Origin: Cytophagales bacterium
GTDB lineage: Bacteria; Bacteroidota; Bacteroidia; Cytophagales; Cyclobacteriaceae
Assembly (NCBI GenBank): GCA_025359125.1
Contig: JANYHI010000046.1
Span: forward strand, 62,001 to 126,000
DNA: 64,000 nt
Reading direction: 5' to 3'
In this document: one piece after another, positions 39,594 to 48,111 of the stretch
How the letters are laid out: each line of letters opens with the position of its first letter
How positions within the stretch are numbered: the first letter of the stretch is position 1
The notes under the pieces: generated by a model
Seen by the model: the letters and a program-made list of their open reading frames with translations, nothing else
Database searches by the model: none
Told to the model about the DNA's origin: nothing
Program-made: the position numbers and the translations under genes

Positions 39594-40175
39594 TCAGGGG
39601 GCAGTTTCTGTCACACGAATGTCTCCTAGCATTACATCCCAGAATTGAACTACCCGGCCTTCAATTTGGGTCTTCTTTCGTTCCACATAAATTGTAATGT
39701 CTTTCTTGGTGGTGTCTTTGTATTTCATGCCGTTTTCAGAAGTGCCTTCGAAGCGTTGATAAATAGTGACAACGCCAACATATCGCCCATCTGGCTGGCG
39801 CTCCAAATCGCTGATGTAATGGATATTGTACCATTGAATGTTTACACGATCATAATTTAATGCCATTAGGTGCTGAAAATATTTGCGCACTTTATAGTTT
39901 ACTATTTCCTTACTTATTATGGACGATACTCCGATTTCGGTTTCGGGTGCAAACAATTCTTCGGCACGATCCATCACGCGGTTTGCTTCAGAAAAAGCTG
40001 TCTTTTTATTTCCGATAATGCTGATGTATTTACTGAGGTCTTTTACTTTCTCTAAAGCAAGCGAGTCAATGGCTTGCTTGCGTTGCGGGCTGATCTCTCC
40101 GGTTTGGGCAAACGTACTTCCGGTGATGATCAGTAGCCCCACTATAAATGCAGGAATATATTTATGGTATGTCAT
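39594..40175 (-). CDS. Secreted protein of unknown function (LRR operon, second gene)
   Basis: The 193-residue protein has a signal peptide (about 1-23, ending STFAQ). The mature part starts with helices and continues with long strands (NIQWYNIHYISDLERQPDG, RYVGVVTIYQRFEG, KDITIYVERKK, VVQFWDVMLGDIRV). This helix-then-sheet pattern suggests an NTF2/cystatin-like fold. It is similar in outline to residues 55-200 of the LRR protein in the same operon, which also has LxxxLxxxGN helices followed by FxFKID-type strands, hinting at related domains. No enzymatic motif is visible. It lies 19 bases after the upstream lipoprotein gene. Confidence 0.7.
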   Translation of the reverse strand: MTYHKYIPAFIVGLLIITGSTFAQTGEISPQRKQAIDSLALEKVKDLSKYISIIGNKKTAFSEANRVMDRAEELFAPETEIGVSSIISKEIVNYKVRKYFQHLMALNYDRVNIQWYNIHYISDLERQPDGRYVGVVTIYQRFEGTSENGMKYKDTTKKDITIYVERKKTQIEGRVVQFWDVMLGDIRVTETAP

Positions 40176-40194
40176 GGTAATCTTTTTAAATTAA

Positions 40195-40734
40195 TTATTT
40201 CTGTTTTATCAATTCTACTTCTTTGATTTTGCCGGCATCATTTGTGACAAGATTAGATATTCGGTTGACATTTTTCTTTTGGTCTTTCAGGTAATTGAGG
40301 TAATCCCTGATGGTGGTAGGTTTATCATAATCCTTTTCTTCACCTTCTTTACTGATTACAATTAAAACGGGTGTTTGATCAGAAGCAAATAGGAAGAGTG
40401 CTTCATTAATTGTGCTATTAGCGGAATTCATATCGGGTGCATTGGCAATAGCAATAAAGTATTTCTCCAATTTGGGTGCCTCGGTCAAACTAAGGGTTGC
40501 TTTGTTTTTCTCTTCGCGCGCCAGCTGTTGCTCTTCTTCTTGGCGGGCTCTTTCTTCTTGCTCTTTCTTCTTCCTCTCTTCTTCTTTTTGTTTTTGCAAC
40601 ATCTCTTCTTGTTGCGCTTTTGCGTGCGCTGCCTGCATGGCTAATTTTTTACTTTTGCATCCACTGGTTAATAAGAGGGTGGCAACTAACGCCACTATTC
40701 CAAGGCGCACGAAATGGTGAATGGATATTTTCAT
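40195..40734 (-). CDS. Lipoprotein with charged coiled coil (LRR operon, first gene)
   Basis: The 179-residue protein has a lipoprotein signal ending at Cys26 (LLLTSGC). An extremely charged Glu/Lys/Gln-rich helix (about 30-80) should form a coiled coil or stalk. A small globular domain (about 85-179) follows, with IAIANAPDMNSANSTINEALFLFASDQTPVLIVIS. That domain has a strand ending in VLIVISKEG and a helix with TIRDYLNYLKDQ. Function is unknown. As first gene of the operon it may anchor the other three secreted products at the outer membrane. The Lys/Glu-rich stretch produces long spurious frames on the opposite strand. Confidence 0.75.
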   Translation of the reverse strand: MKISIHHFVRLGIVALVATLLLTSGCKSKKLAMQAAHAKAQQEEMLQKQKEEERKKKEQEERARQEEEQQLAREEKNKATLSLTEAPKLEKYFIAIANAPDMNSANSTINEALFLFASDQTPVLIVISKEGEEKDYDKPTTIRDYLNYLKDQKKNVNRISNLVTNDAGKIKEVELIKQK

Positions 40735-41009
40735 ATTTTTTGTAGGATCAAAAAGTTAATTTTTATCTCTGCCTTAACGAATTAATTCAACAATCAGTTA
40801 TAGAAGTGGAGACCAAGCGTTGTATAAACCTACAAATAGACTTTATAGTCAACGAACGGTAGAGGATGATTCTTATCATCAAAACCATATATATTTATCG
40901 CTGATTTATTCACAATGAATTCGAATGGAATATAATTGACTTGGTGAAATCTAAACTTCTAAAAGGGCTTTTCACCAAAAACCTTTCGAGGATCACTTTA
41001 GCAGAATGA
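40735..41009. other. 275-bp intergenic region without visible gene
   Basis: The sequence is AT-rich and contains stop codons in all frames. Nothing beyond the expected promoter region of the lipoprotein operon was recognised. Confidence 0.5.
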
Positions 41010-41864
41010 TCACGCTCTAATGGGCTTTACGCGCACATTCAGCGACTGTTCTACAATTACAAAATGATTTGCCGGAATCATGGTCCAATCTTTATCGTCA
41101 GTCAGTTTTTCAGAAACTACGAGCACGGCATTGTCATTATCCTGCGGAGCTTCCAATCTGGTGGTTCCGTTTTCAACTACATACCTGCCTCCTTCTGAAT
41201 GATAAAGGGTAAGAGGTTCCTCTTTTGGGTCGCTAACATATCGAGTTGCCACTAAGAATAATCCATTGGTAAAAACCATATTTAAATAAGCAGCTTCCTT
41301 TATACCATTTTCACTCATTAGTTTTTTAATGGTGACAAACGTTTTTTCAAAAGAATCTACTACGGCATCGGGGCTTACTACTTGGTGATTCTTAAACAAA
41401 TTATGCAACACCAATGCGAAAATATGTTCTGAGTCTGTTTGCCCTTTAATCCAATTATAAAGTTCATCGGTTAGCGGTTCTCTTATTTTACGTTTAACTT
41501 TTTGAAATTCTTCGATGCCTCCATTATGCGCCATCAAAATATTCTTGTATTGAAAGGGATGGCAATTAGATTCCGAAACATCGCCCACACTGGCAGCCCG
41601 CACGTGCGCCACCATACAATCTGTTTTTATTTTAGGAGCCAAGTTGCGTAAGTTTCTATTGCTCCACGCAGGGTTTACAGAAACAAATGTGATTGGTTCG
41701 TAATTCAATTCGGGTACATACCAGCCAATTCCAAAGCCATCGCCATTCAAGGGCTCTTCTATTTCTCTTGCATTAATGCTTTGGTTAATGAGGGAGTTTT
41801 TGGGTTGATAAAGGAGCTGATCAATAATGATAGGTGTTCCTTTGTAGGCGAGCAGTCGGCACAT
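41010..41864 (-). CDS. Class II glutamine amidotransferase (YafJ-like)
   Basis: The 284-residue protein begins MCRLLAYKGTP, giving the N-terminal nucleophile Cys2 after removal of Met. It continues with NGDGFGIGWY, AHVRAASVGDVSESNCHPF and MAHNGGIEEF, the signature of the Ntn-type class II amidotransferase domain. A large C-terminal part with PQDNDNAVLVVSEKLTDDKDWTMIP matches the YafJ/EgtC-related group. It should release ammonia from glutamine or hydrolyse a gamma-glutamyl amide. No ergothioneine genes are nearby, so the substrate is unknown. It is a cytoplasmic, apparently single-gene unit. Confidence 0.9.
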   Translation of the reverse strand: MCRLLAYKGTPIIIDQLLYQPKNSLINQSINAREIEEPLNGDGFGIGWYVPELNYEPITFVSVNPAWSNRNLRNLAPKIKTDCMVAHVRAASVGDVSESNCHPFQYKNILMAHNGGIEEFQKVKRKIREPLTDELYNWIKGQTDSEHIFALVLHNLFKNHQVVSPDAVVDSFEKTFVTIKKLMSENGIKEAAYLNMVFTNGLFLVATRYVSDPKEEPLTLYHSEGGRYVVENGTTRLEAPQDNDNAVLVVSEKLTDDKDWTMIPANHFVIVEQSLNVRVKPIRA

Positions 41865-42027
41865 AGGTTAATTTGAAAGTTAGTTAATTTGAAAAATTTT
41901 AATGGTAGCCACGAACAGCCAAGCATCTAAACTAAAATTAAGCATTTAATTCAAAACTTAATCCATCAATACCTTGTATCCATTTCTAAATAGACTGATT
42001 TTTAAATTAAACGATCTTCAAATTATA

Positions 42028-42513
42028 TCATTTCTTCTTTTCAAATTTCATCGATACTGAGTTCATGCAATATCTTAATCCGGTTGGTTTAGGGCCATCG
42101 TTAAATACGTGTCCTAAATGACCGCCACAGCGGGCGCATTCCACTTCGTCTCGTACCATTCCATAGCTTGTATCGGTGCCTACTTTCACTACTCCCTCTT
42201 TAATCGGTTTATAAAAGCTTGGCCAGCCTGTGCCCGATTCAAATTTGGTCGTAGAACTAAATAGCTCTAAGTGGCATCCTGCGCAATAGTAGGTGCCTGT
42301 TTCATGATTATCCCAATTTTCTCCTGTGAATGGGCGCTCTGTTCCTTTTTCGCGCAAAACCTCATAGGCAAGGGGAGATAATTGCTTTTTCCATTCGGTC
42401 TCACTCTTTTTAATAGGAACTATTGGTGTAACAGCATTGCTCTTGGCCGTTTGGCCGTAGGCACCACAAATCATCAGGTAGAACGAAAATAAAAATAGAA
42501 TTGGCTTTCTCAT
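42028..42513 (-). CDS. msrB: Exported peptide-methionine (R)-S-oxide reductase
   Basis: The 161-residue protein carries a signal peptide ([21 protein letters not shown]) before a complete MsrB domain. The zinc Cys pairs are CAGC and CARC, the fold motif is [12 protein letters not shown], and the catalytic Cys lies in RYCMNSVSM. It reduces methionine-R-sulfoxide in proteins; the signal places it in the periplasm. ATG 42513 is used, since the longer frame from 42543 adds [10 protein letters not shown] before the signal. A matching msrA lies 2.6 kb away on the same strand but has no signal peptide, so the two act in different compartments. Confidence 0.94.
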   Translation of the reverse strand: MRKPILFLFSFYLMICGAYGQTAKSNAVTPIVPIKKSETEWKKQLSPLAYEVLREKGTERPFTGENWDNHETGTYYCAGCHLELFSSTTKFESGTGWPSFYKPIKEGVVKVGTDTSYGMVRDEVECARCGGHLGHVFNDGPKPTGLRYCMNSVSMKFEKKK

Positions 42514-42693
42514 TATTTTAAGATTAGTATTGATTATAGTCATTATACATTAATTTCGATAAAAGGTTTATTCAGTTGTGGGTAATGTCTTTAGTTAGAC
42601 AATTAACTTCAAAACGATATAAACCTTTTTGATGTGGGAAAATGCTTATTTTTCAATATTATTTAATTATTTCAACCTTACTTTTGAGGATTA

Positions 42694-43239
42694 ATGAAGA
42701 CTAGAATACCTTACCTAAAACCGATCTCTCAAAGATTGGTACAAATTAGCCTGTTAGTGGCTCTTATTTTTGGACTCTCTGATTTACGGGCTCAGGTAAG
42801 CTATCAAACACACACGCTCTACATTTATAGTTTTGCTAAATATATTCAATGGCCCGAAGAAGATAGGAAAGGTGATTTTGAAATTGCAGTGCTGGGCGAT
42901 TCTCCCATCCTAGCTGAACTTCAAAAGATGGCAGAGAAAAAGAAAATTGGAGATAGAACAATTAAAATTTCCCGATTTTCATCGCTAAAAGAATTAAAGA
43001 AAACACATATCCTTTTTATACCTGGCGAGATGTCAGCTCAGTTAGCTGAAACCCTTGCTAAAACAACCGATCAATCTACCCTAGTAATTACGGAACAGGC
43101 AGGTATGGGCGCAAAAGGAAGCGATATCAATTTTTTAGTGAAAGAAGGTAAATTAGTATTTGAAATGAATCAGTCTTCTTTATCAAAACATAAATTAAAA
43201 GCAACCAACGAGCTAAGCAGGATGGCTATTAATATTTAA
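42694..43239 (+). CDS. YfiR family periplasmic protein (DUF4154)
   Basis: The 181-residue protein has a signal peptide (about 1-33, ending DLRAQ) and then the YfiR core: YIYSFAKYIQWPEEDRKGDFEIAVLGDSPI, ILFIPGEMSAQLAE, and LVITEQAGMGAKGSDINFLVKEGKLVFEMN. In Pseudomonas the periplasmic YfiR restrains the inner-membrane GGDEF protein YfiN. Here the gene lies 8 bases before a membrane HAMP-GAF protein, so the two very likely form a periplasmic-sensor and membrane-receptor pair. TACTTTTG at 42679 resembles a -7 box but lies only 8 bases before the ATG. Confidence 0.88.
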   Translation: MKTRIPYLKPISQRLVQISLLVALIFGLSDLRAQVSYQTHTLYIYSFAKYIQWPEEDRKGDFEIAVLGDSPILAELQKMAEKKKIGDRTIKISRFSSLKELKKTHILFIPGEMSAQLAETLAKTTDQSTLVITEQAGMGAKGSDINFLVKEGKLVFEMNQSSLSKHKLKATNELSRMAINI

Positions 43240-43247
43240 TAAATAAC

Positions 43248-44981
43248 ATGGAAAAATCTACAGACAAGAAGAAGTTCACTATTCGGTTAAAAATTGGCAA
43301 CAAGATTTTTGGTGGTTTTTTAATCCTGATCGCGCTGTTTGCCATTAATGCGAGCATTATCTTTTTAACAGGAAATAACATCGATAAGAACGTAATGATT
43401 TCCTCACAGGTGGTAAACCCTTCTAAGGATGCCATTAACGAATTAATTACGCTCGTTCACCGCTCGCGCATGTTGGCAACTAACTGGGTGTTTTTGCAAA
43501 CAAATGATGACGACAAAGCGGCCTTACGTCAAATCATTAATTTAGAATTCCCAGCCAATAAAGAGAAGATTGAGAAGCTGATGAAAAATTGGGATGCAGA
43601 CAGCACCTCTTCTACCTTTAAAAAAGATAGTTCTCAGCGTGCTTTAATGAATAGCGCCTTCACTAAGTTTCAATCTTTGTTAGATGGAACCAACGAAAAT
43701 ATCATCAACACCTTAACAGGGTTTGATGCATATGAAGACCCCACTACAAAACTATTGGCTGGAGATTATGTAGATCAAGAGATTATTCCAAAATCTAATG
43801 AGATTATTAAAATCTTGGCTAAGATTAAAGAGAAGCAAGAATTGTTAACAATAAAATCAGGAACTGAGTTGAGCGATTCAACGAGTAAACTTAGGATCAT
43901 TACATTGGTGTTAGGAATAGCCATTATTTTCATTGGTATACTCAGTGCTTATTTGCTGGTACGAAATATCACCCGCCCTATCAACTATATTAAAGATGTG
44001 GTGCTTAAATTGGGAAGAGGAGAATTAGTTGACGATAAGAAAAAAGCATTTAGTAACGATGAGATTGGGGAAATGGCAGTTGCCACTGATAATCTGGTGA
44101 GTGGCTTAAAAGCTACAACCGGTTTTGCGGAAAACATAGGAAATGGAAAATACGATTCTGAATTTACTCCGTTGAGTGATCATGATGTGTTAGGAAACGC
44201 GCTTATAGCGATGAGATCTAACTTAGCTAAAGTTGCGGAAGAGGATAAGAAACGTAATTGGACAACAGGAGGTATTGCCAAGTTTGGTGAGATTTTGCGA
44301 AGCAACAACAGCGATGTTCAAAAATTATGCGATGAGATTATTGGTAACCTAGTGAAATACCTAAAGGCCAATCAAGGGGCGATGTACATCATCGATGATA
44401 CGCAAGATGGTGAAGAAATGACTATGTCGATGATTTCTTGCTATGCTTGGGATAAGAAGAAATTCGTCAATCAAAAGATTCATAAAGGTGAAGGTTTGGC
44501 CGGTCAGGCTTGGCAAGAGATGGATTTAATTTACATTACCGATGTACCTCAAAACTATATTCGTATCACCTCAGGATTAGGTGATGCCAATCCCACTTCT
44601 ATTTTGATCGTACCTTTAAAAGTAAACGATCAGATTTTTGGTGTGGTAGAGATTGCTTCTTTCTTTAAAATGGCCGAGCACGAAATTGAGTTTGTGAAAA
44701 AAGTGGCTGAAAGTATTGCGTCTACTGTTTCTACAGTAAAAGTAAACGAGCGCACCCAAAAATTACTGGCAGAATCTCAGCAGATGACAGAAGAGATGAG
44801 ATCGCAGGAAGAAGAGATGCGCCAGAATATGGAAGAACTGCAAGCTACACAAGAGGAAATGAAGCGTCAGGAAAACGATTTAATTCGCTCGATGGATGAT
44901 CGCATCAATACGATACGCGAAGATGCACGGAAAAAAGAACGCGAGCTGCAAGCTGAAATCGACAAGCTTAAAAAGAAATAA
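43248..44981 (+). CDS. Membrane HAMP-GAF sensor protein with C-terminal coiled coil
   Basis: The 577-residue protein has membrane helix 1 at about 18-41, a periplasmic helical region at 42-215 (four-helix-bundle type) and membrane helix 2 at about 216-238. A HAMP linker follows (RNITRPINYIKDVVLKLGRGE...FSNDEIGEMA), then a GAF domain at about 347-500 (LVKYLKANQGAMYIID, GEGLAGQAW, TSILIVPLKVNDQIFGVVEIAS). It ends in a strongly charged coiled coil (EEMRSQEEEMRQNMEELQATQEEM). That coil usually precedes a methyl-accepting, kinase or GGDEF output domain, but here the protein stops. It could signal by pairing with an unlinked protein. It is cotranscribed with yfiR and followed by a terminator. Confidence 0.88.
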   Translation: MEKSTDKKKFTIRLKIGNKIFGGFLILIALFAINASIIFLTGNNIDKNVMISSQVVNPSKDAINELITLVHRSRMLATNWVFLQTNDDDKAALRQIINLEFPANKEKIEKLMKNWDADSTSSTFKKDSSQRALMNSAFTKFQSLLDGTNENIINTLTGFDAYEDPTTKLLAGDYVDQEIIPKSNEIIKILAKIKEKQELLTIKSGTELSDSTSKLRIITLVLGIAIIFIGILSAYLLVRNITRPINYIKDVVLKLGRGELVDDKKKAFSNDEIGEMAVATDNLVSGLKATTGFAENIGNGKYDSEFTPLSDHDVLGNALIAMRSNLAKVAEEDKKRNWTTGGIAKFGEILRSNNSDVQKLCDEIIGNLVKYLKANQGAMYIIDDTQDGEEMTMSMISCYAWDKKKFVNQKIHKGEGLAGQAWQEMDLIYITDVPQNYIRITSGLGDANPTSILIVPLKVNDQIFGVVEIASFFKMAEHEIEFVKKVAESIASTVSTVKVNERTQKLLAESQQMTEEMRSQEEEMRQNMEELQATQEEMKRQENDLIRSMDDRINTIREDARKKERELQAEIDKLKKK

Positions 44982-45002
44982 TTCTCTCAAGACTATAAAA
45001 GC

Positions 45003-45032
45003 AAAAAACCCCTCCGTCTGAGGGGTTTTTTG
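45003..45032 (+). terminator. Rho-independent terminator
   Basis: AAAAAACCCCTC pairs perfectly with GAGGGGTTTTTT around a 5-base loop, ending the yfiR-HAMP/GAF operon. The symmetric A/T ends could also serve the other strand. Confidence 0.93.
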
Positions 45033-45130
45033 TTACCTAAACCTAAACCTATGAGAGAAATTACTCTACCTTAAGTCAATTAACGGTTCCTGTTTTAAGA
45101 ATGTTTCAAGATGTTGACAAAAAAATCACA

Positions 45131-45673
45131 CTACTTCATCATGCTTTTAAACTCCTTCTTAAACTTTTCAACTTTAGGGCGAACCACATACTGACAATAA
45201 CTCTGGTTCGGATTTAATTCAAAGTAGTTTTGATGATACTCTTCTGCCGGATAGTAGTTTGGTAAAGGGCTAATTTCTGTTACAATTGGGTTTTTAAATA
45301 CATGAGATTCCTCCAATTGATTTTTATAGGCTTCGGCCAGCGCTTTTTGATTCTCATTATGATAAAATACAACGGAACGATATTGTGTACCCTCATCAGC
45401 CCCTTGCTTGTTTAGGGTTGTGGGGTCGTGGGTATTCCAAAATACTTGCAATAATTCTTCGAAAGAAACTTTAGTAGAATCGTATGTGATTTGTGTAACC
45501 TCAGCGTGGCCTGTTAACCCCGAGCAAATTTCGCGATAGGTAGGATTTTTAATTTTACCGCCTGCGTAGCCCGATACCACTTTTACAACTCCCTTAACAC
45601 TTAGAAAAACTGCTTCCGTGCACCAGAAACAACCGCTTCCAAAGGTGGCTGTCTGAATCTGACCTTCATTCAT
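45131..45673 (-). CDS. msrA: Peptide-methionine (S)-S-oxide reductase
   Basis: The 180-residue protein is a standard MsrA with the catalytic Cys15 in GSGCFWCTEAVF, VVSGYAGG, NPTYREICSGLTGHAE and HQNYFELNPNQSYCQYVVRPK. There is no signal peptide, so it is cytoplasmic, unlike the exported MsrB in the same neighbourhood. It repairs methionine-S-sulfoxide. It reads convergently toward the HAMP-GAF gene and is separated from it by that gene's terminator. Confidence 0.96.
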   Translation of the reverse strand: MNEGQIQTATFGSGCFWCTEAVFLSVKGVVKVVSGYAGGKIKNPTYREICSGLTGHAEVTQITYDSTKVSFEELLQVFWNTHDPTTLNKQGADEGTQYRSVVFYHNENQKALAEAYKNQLEESHVFKNPIVTEISPLPNYYPAEEYHQNYFELNPNQSYCQYVVRPKVEKFKKEFKSMMK

Positions 45674-45762
45674 AGTTTTTATGTTTAGAAACTTAAACCG
45701 TGAATGCCGCTAAAAAGTTTAGGAACCAATTAAATGTTAGGTGTTCACCATTCATGCCTCAC

Positions 45763-46866
45763 TTAATACTTATCGTAGAAATAATGAAGTTGTTGAGAAA
45801 TGTTTCTGTGCAAATTATTAATGGCTTGCTTAAATAATTCATCATCGTTGGGGTAAGCTTCGGTGCGTTTAGTCAAATTCAATTGATCGCCCGTCATTGC
45901 GCGACTATCGCCCTTAAAACTAGCCCATGTATATTGCCACTGCGAGTTTCCATCTACTCTGGTGTCTTGCAGAATAGCAGATGTTTTAGCATCGGAGATC
46001 ATTACCGTTGCATTGCTGTTGGCAGTTTTACTTTTGGTGTAATAAGTGATTGTTCCTTTCACAGTTTCCATCACATCTTGGGTTTTACCATCTGGAGTTT
46101 TCTTTTCTCCCACTTTTACATCTCGTTGAATATTTTCGCTTCTGCTTGATGTGTTGGGTCGGGTGTCGCTGTAGTAATTAAAAATTAATTTTAAATATTG
46201 ATGAGGTGGCACCGTGTCTTGTTGTTCGATAGGTTTGAATGTTAAGAATTGTCGTTGCATGCCATTGATGATCGGTTGAAGGCTTCCATAATTAATTCTG
46301 GTAGAATTGATCTCCTGATATGCCACACGCAGGGTTGCATTAAATTCTGCTTGCGTCATCATTTCAACTACCTCTCTGTAACCTGCTTCATACCCGTTGG
46401 CTTCTTTAAAATTGAAATATGCTTCTTTGGCATCTTGTCTTGTAGTCTTCATCATGGCCTGTATACCAGCCTGATAACTTTCTTCTGCTGCGTTTGTCTT
46501 CGCATCTGCTAGTTCTTTATATTTAGTAACAGGAATAGTGATGATCTTCATGGCTCCTAATGAAGTTTTTATCTGATCGTTGAGAAAATTTATTTTTTGA
46601 TAACCCGCCACCGCATTTCTCCACTTGCGTGGATCGTCAGAGTTAAGCCCATTCTGAATTCCGGCTTGAATAAAATCAATTGCTAGCTGATAACTTTGAG
46701 TTAATACGACTGTAGCTTTTTTATGATCCGGTTTTGATCTTAATCGGTTAATCGATTCTAAAGAAGCTTCATAATAATCTCCTTGCTTAAGTGCGGCTTT
46801 TCCGGAAGAGCAGGCATCTAAAAGAAAAAGAAGTGCAAAAAGAAAGGAGGGTAGGCGTAGATGCAT
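45763..46866 (-). CDS. Lipoprotein with TPR-like N-terminal half, unknown function
   Basis: The 367-residue protein has a lipoprotein signal with Cys19 (LLDACSSG). Its next 150 residues look like TPR helices (LKQGDYYEASLESINRLR, KATVVLTQSYQLAIDFIQAG, EESYQAGIQAMM, AYFNFKEANGYEAGYREVVEMM). The C-terminal part is beta-rich (ITYYTKSKTANSNATVMISDAKTS) and ends with a helix (INNLHRNISQQLHYFYDKY). It resembles Bacteroidota outer-membrane lipoproteins without assigned function. The start is clear because the signal sequence begins at the first Met. It is 89 bases upstream of msrA on the same strand and may share its transcript. Confidence 0.78.
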   Translation of the reverse strand: MHLRLPSFLFALLFLLDACSSGKAALKQGDYYEASLESINRLRSKPDHKKATVVLTQSYQLAIDFIQAGIQNGLNSDDPRKWRNAVAGYQKINFLNDQIKTSLGAMKIITIPVTKYKELADAKTNAAEESYQAGIQAMMKTTRQDAKEAYFNFKEANGYEAGYREVVEMMTQAEFNATLRVAYQEINSTRINYGSLQPIINGMQRQFLTFKPIEQQDTVPPHQYLKLIFNYYSDTRPNTSSRSENIQRDVKVGEKKTPDGKTQDVMETVKGTITYYTKSKTANSNATVMISDAKTSAILQDTRVDGNSQWQYTWASFKGDSRAMTGDQLNLTKRTEAYPNDDELFKQAINNLHRNISQQLHYFYDKY

Positions 46867-46938
46867 TTTTATCTGGGTAAGGTATAAGGCTATGAAGACA
46901 AAATTAATGCCTGAAAATAAAAACTCATAGGCTAAAAA

Positions 46939-48111
46939 CTATTTGATGCCATAGAGGTCGATCAGTACATCATCTAGGAGATTACGCCAATTGCCCCAAC
47001 TGTGTCCTTCATTCACTTCTCTGTAATGATAAACACAGCTGTTGGCTTCCAAAACATCTTTCATCTTTCTGCTCTCTTTGCTGGTATCGTTGATTACCCC
47101 TGATGTCATAGAAATTTTAATGGTAGGCTTTGCTGTACTGGTACACAATTGGTAAATCTGTGGCTTGGTCCAAAAGGCAGGAGATTGAATGCCGACTAAC
47201 CCAAACACATCGGGTCTTGTAAATGCAAAATAAGTTGCTGTCAATCCGCCCATTGAGGTTCCCATGATACCTCGTTCACTTGCATGTGTTGATACCGGAT
47301 ATTTTTTTTCAATTTCGGGAAGCAATTCTTTGGTGAAGAAATCTAAATAATTTTGGTTCATGGCTAGCTCCTGCATTCTTCGGTTGTTGGCTCGATTAAC
47401 GGGTTCGCGATGATCAACAAAAACTGCAGCTATGGGTTTGATTTTTTTCTCAGCAATTAAATTATCTAATACGGTTGTCATATTGCCGAGCTGTGGATGT
47501 AAGTATTCATATCCATCGGTAACGTACATCACGGGGAGTTTACCCAATTTTTCAAAACCATGCGGCATGTAAATGCTATACATAGTTTGATAGCCTAAAA
47601 TTTTGCTGTTAAATAAAATATCTGCTTTGACAGAACCCTTTGGAGTATCTGATTTAATCTGTAATTCAGTAGCTTCTTTCCATTCTGACATTCTTAATTC
47701 TGAATTAGGACTGCCGCCACCTACACCGCTCCACTGCTGATGTAAGTTAGCGGGATCTAAAATCCAATTCTTTTCATCCACAACAATTTTATAATCTAGT
47801 CGCGCATTTTTAGGAAAGGCGGCCTTCAGCAGCCAAATAGTTGTACCAGAAATTTTCTTGCCTTTATTCTGGAAATTTTTATCGTAACCCCAACCATTGA
47901 AATCGCCCATCCAAGTTACAGAATTGGCTTGACCGAAATATAAAAATGCAACCGAGTCGTTAACGATTAGTGGAATTCTTCCTTCATCTTTTAGCTTGTA
48001 AAATGAAATGGAATCCTTTAATGAAAATAGGATTCTGTTAAATTCAGAATAGTCTTGCCCCATCGAAGCAAGGGAAGAAAGAGAGAAGAGTAAAAAGAAT
48101 ATTTTTTTCAT
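46939..48111 (-). CDS. Secreted esterase-D-fold hydrolase with N-terminal CBM48-like E-set domain
   Basis: The 390-residue protein has a signal peptide (about 1-18, ending LASMG). Residues 50-140 form an early-set domain with VTWMGDFNGWG, as in glycogen-binding CBM48 and Fes-type esterases. The putative-esterase alpha/beta-hydrolase domain follows, with TMYSIYMPHGF, VMYVTDGYEYLHP and the nucleophile Ser286 in GTSMGG; a His near 372 (NEGHSWGNW) completes the triad. The substrate may be an acylated sugar or a glucan-linked ester. Its start overlaps the stop of the MFS gene by one base, so it belongs to that operon and to the glycan locus. Confidence 0.86.
   Translation of the reverse strand: MKKIFFLLFSLSSLASMGQDYSEFNRILFSLKDSISFYKLKDEGRIPLIVNDSVAFLYFGQANSVTWMGDFNGWGYDKNFQNKGKKISGTTIWLLKAAFPKNARLDYKIVVDEKNWILDPANLHQQWSGVGGGSPNSELRMSEWKEATELQIKSDTPKGSVKADILFNSKILGYQTMYSIYMPHGFEKLGKLPVMYVTDGYEYLHPQLGNMTTVLDNLIAEKKIKPIAAVFVDHREPVNRANNRRMQELAMNQNYLDFFTKELLPEIEKKYPVSTHASERGIMGTSMGGLTATYFAFTRPDVFGLVGIQSPAFWTKPQIYQLCTSTAKPTIKISMTSGVINDTSKESRKMKDVLEANSCVYHYREVNEGHSWGNWRNLLDDVLIDLYGIK

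Noticed and set aside
40412-40745. Two overlapping plus-strand frames antisense to the coiled-coil lipoprotein
   Set aside because: Their Ser/Cys/Leu runs are the mirror image of the GAA/AAG-rich Glu/Lys helix on the minus strand.
42679-42686. TACTTTTG as the yfiR promoter
   Set aside because: It matches TAnnTTTG but ends 7 bases before the ATG, which would give an essentially leaderless transcript; left as a note only.
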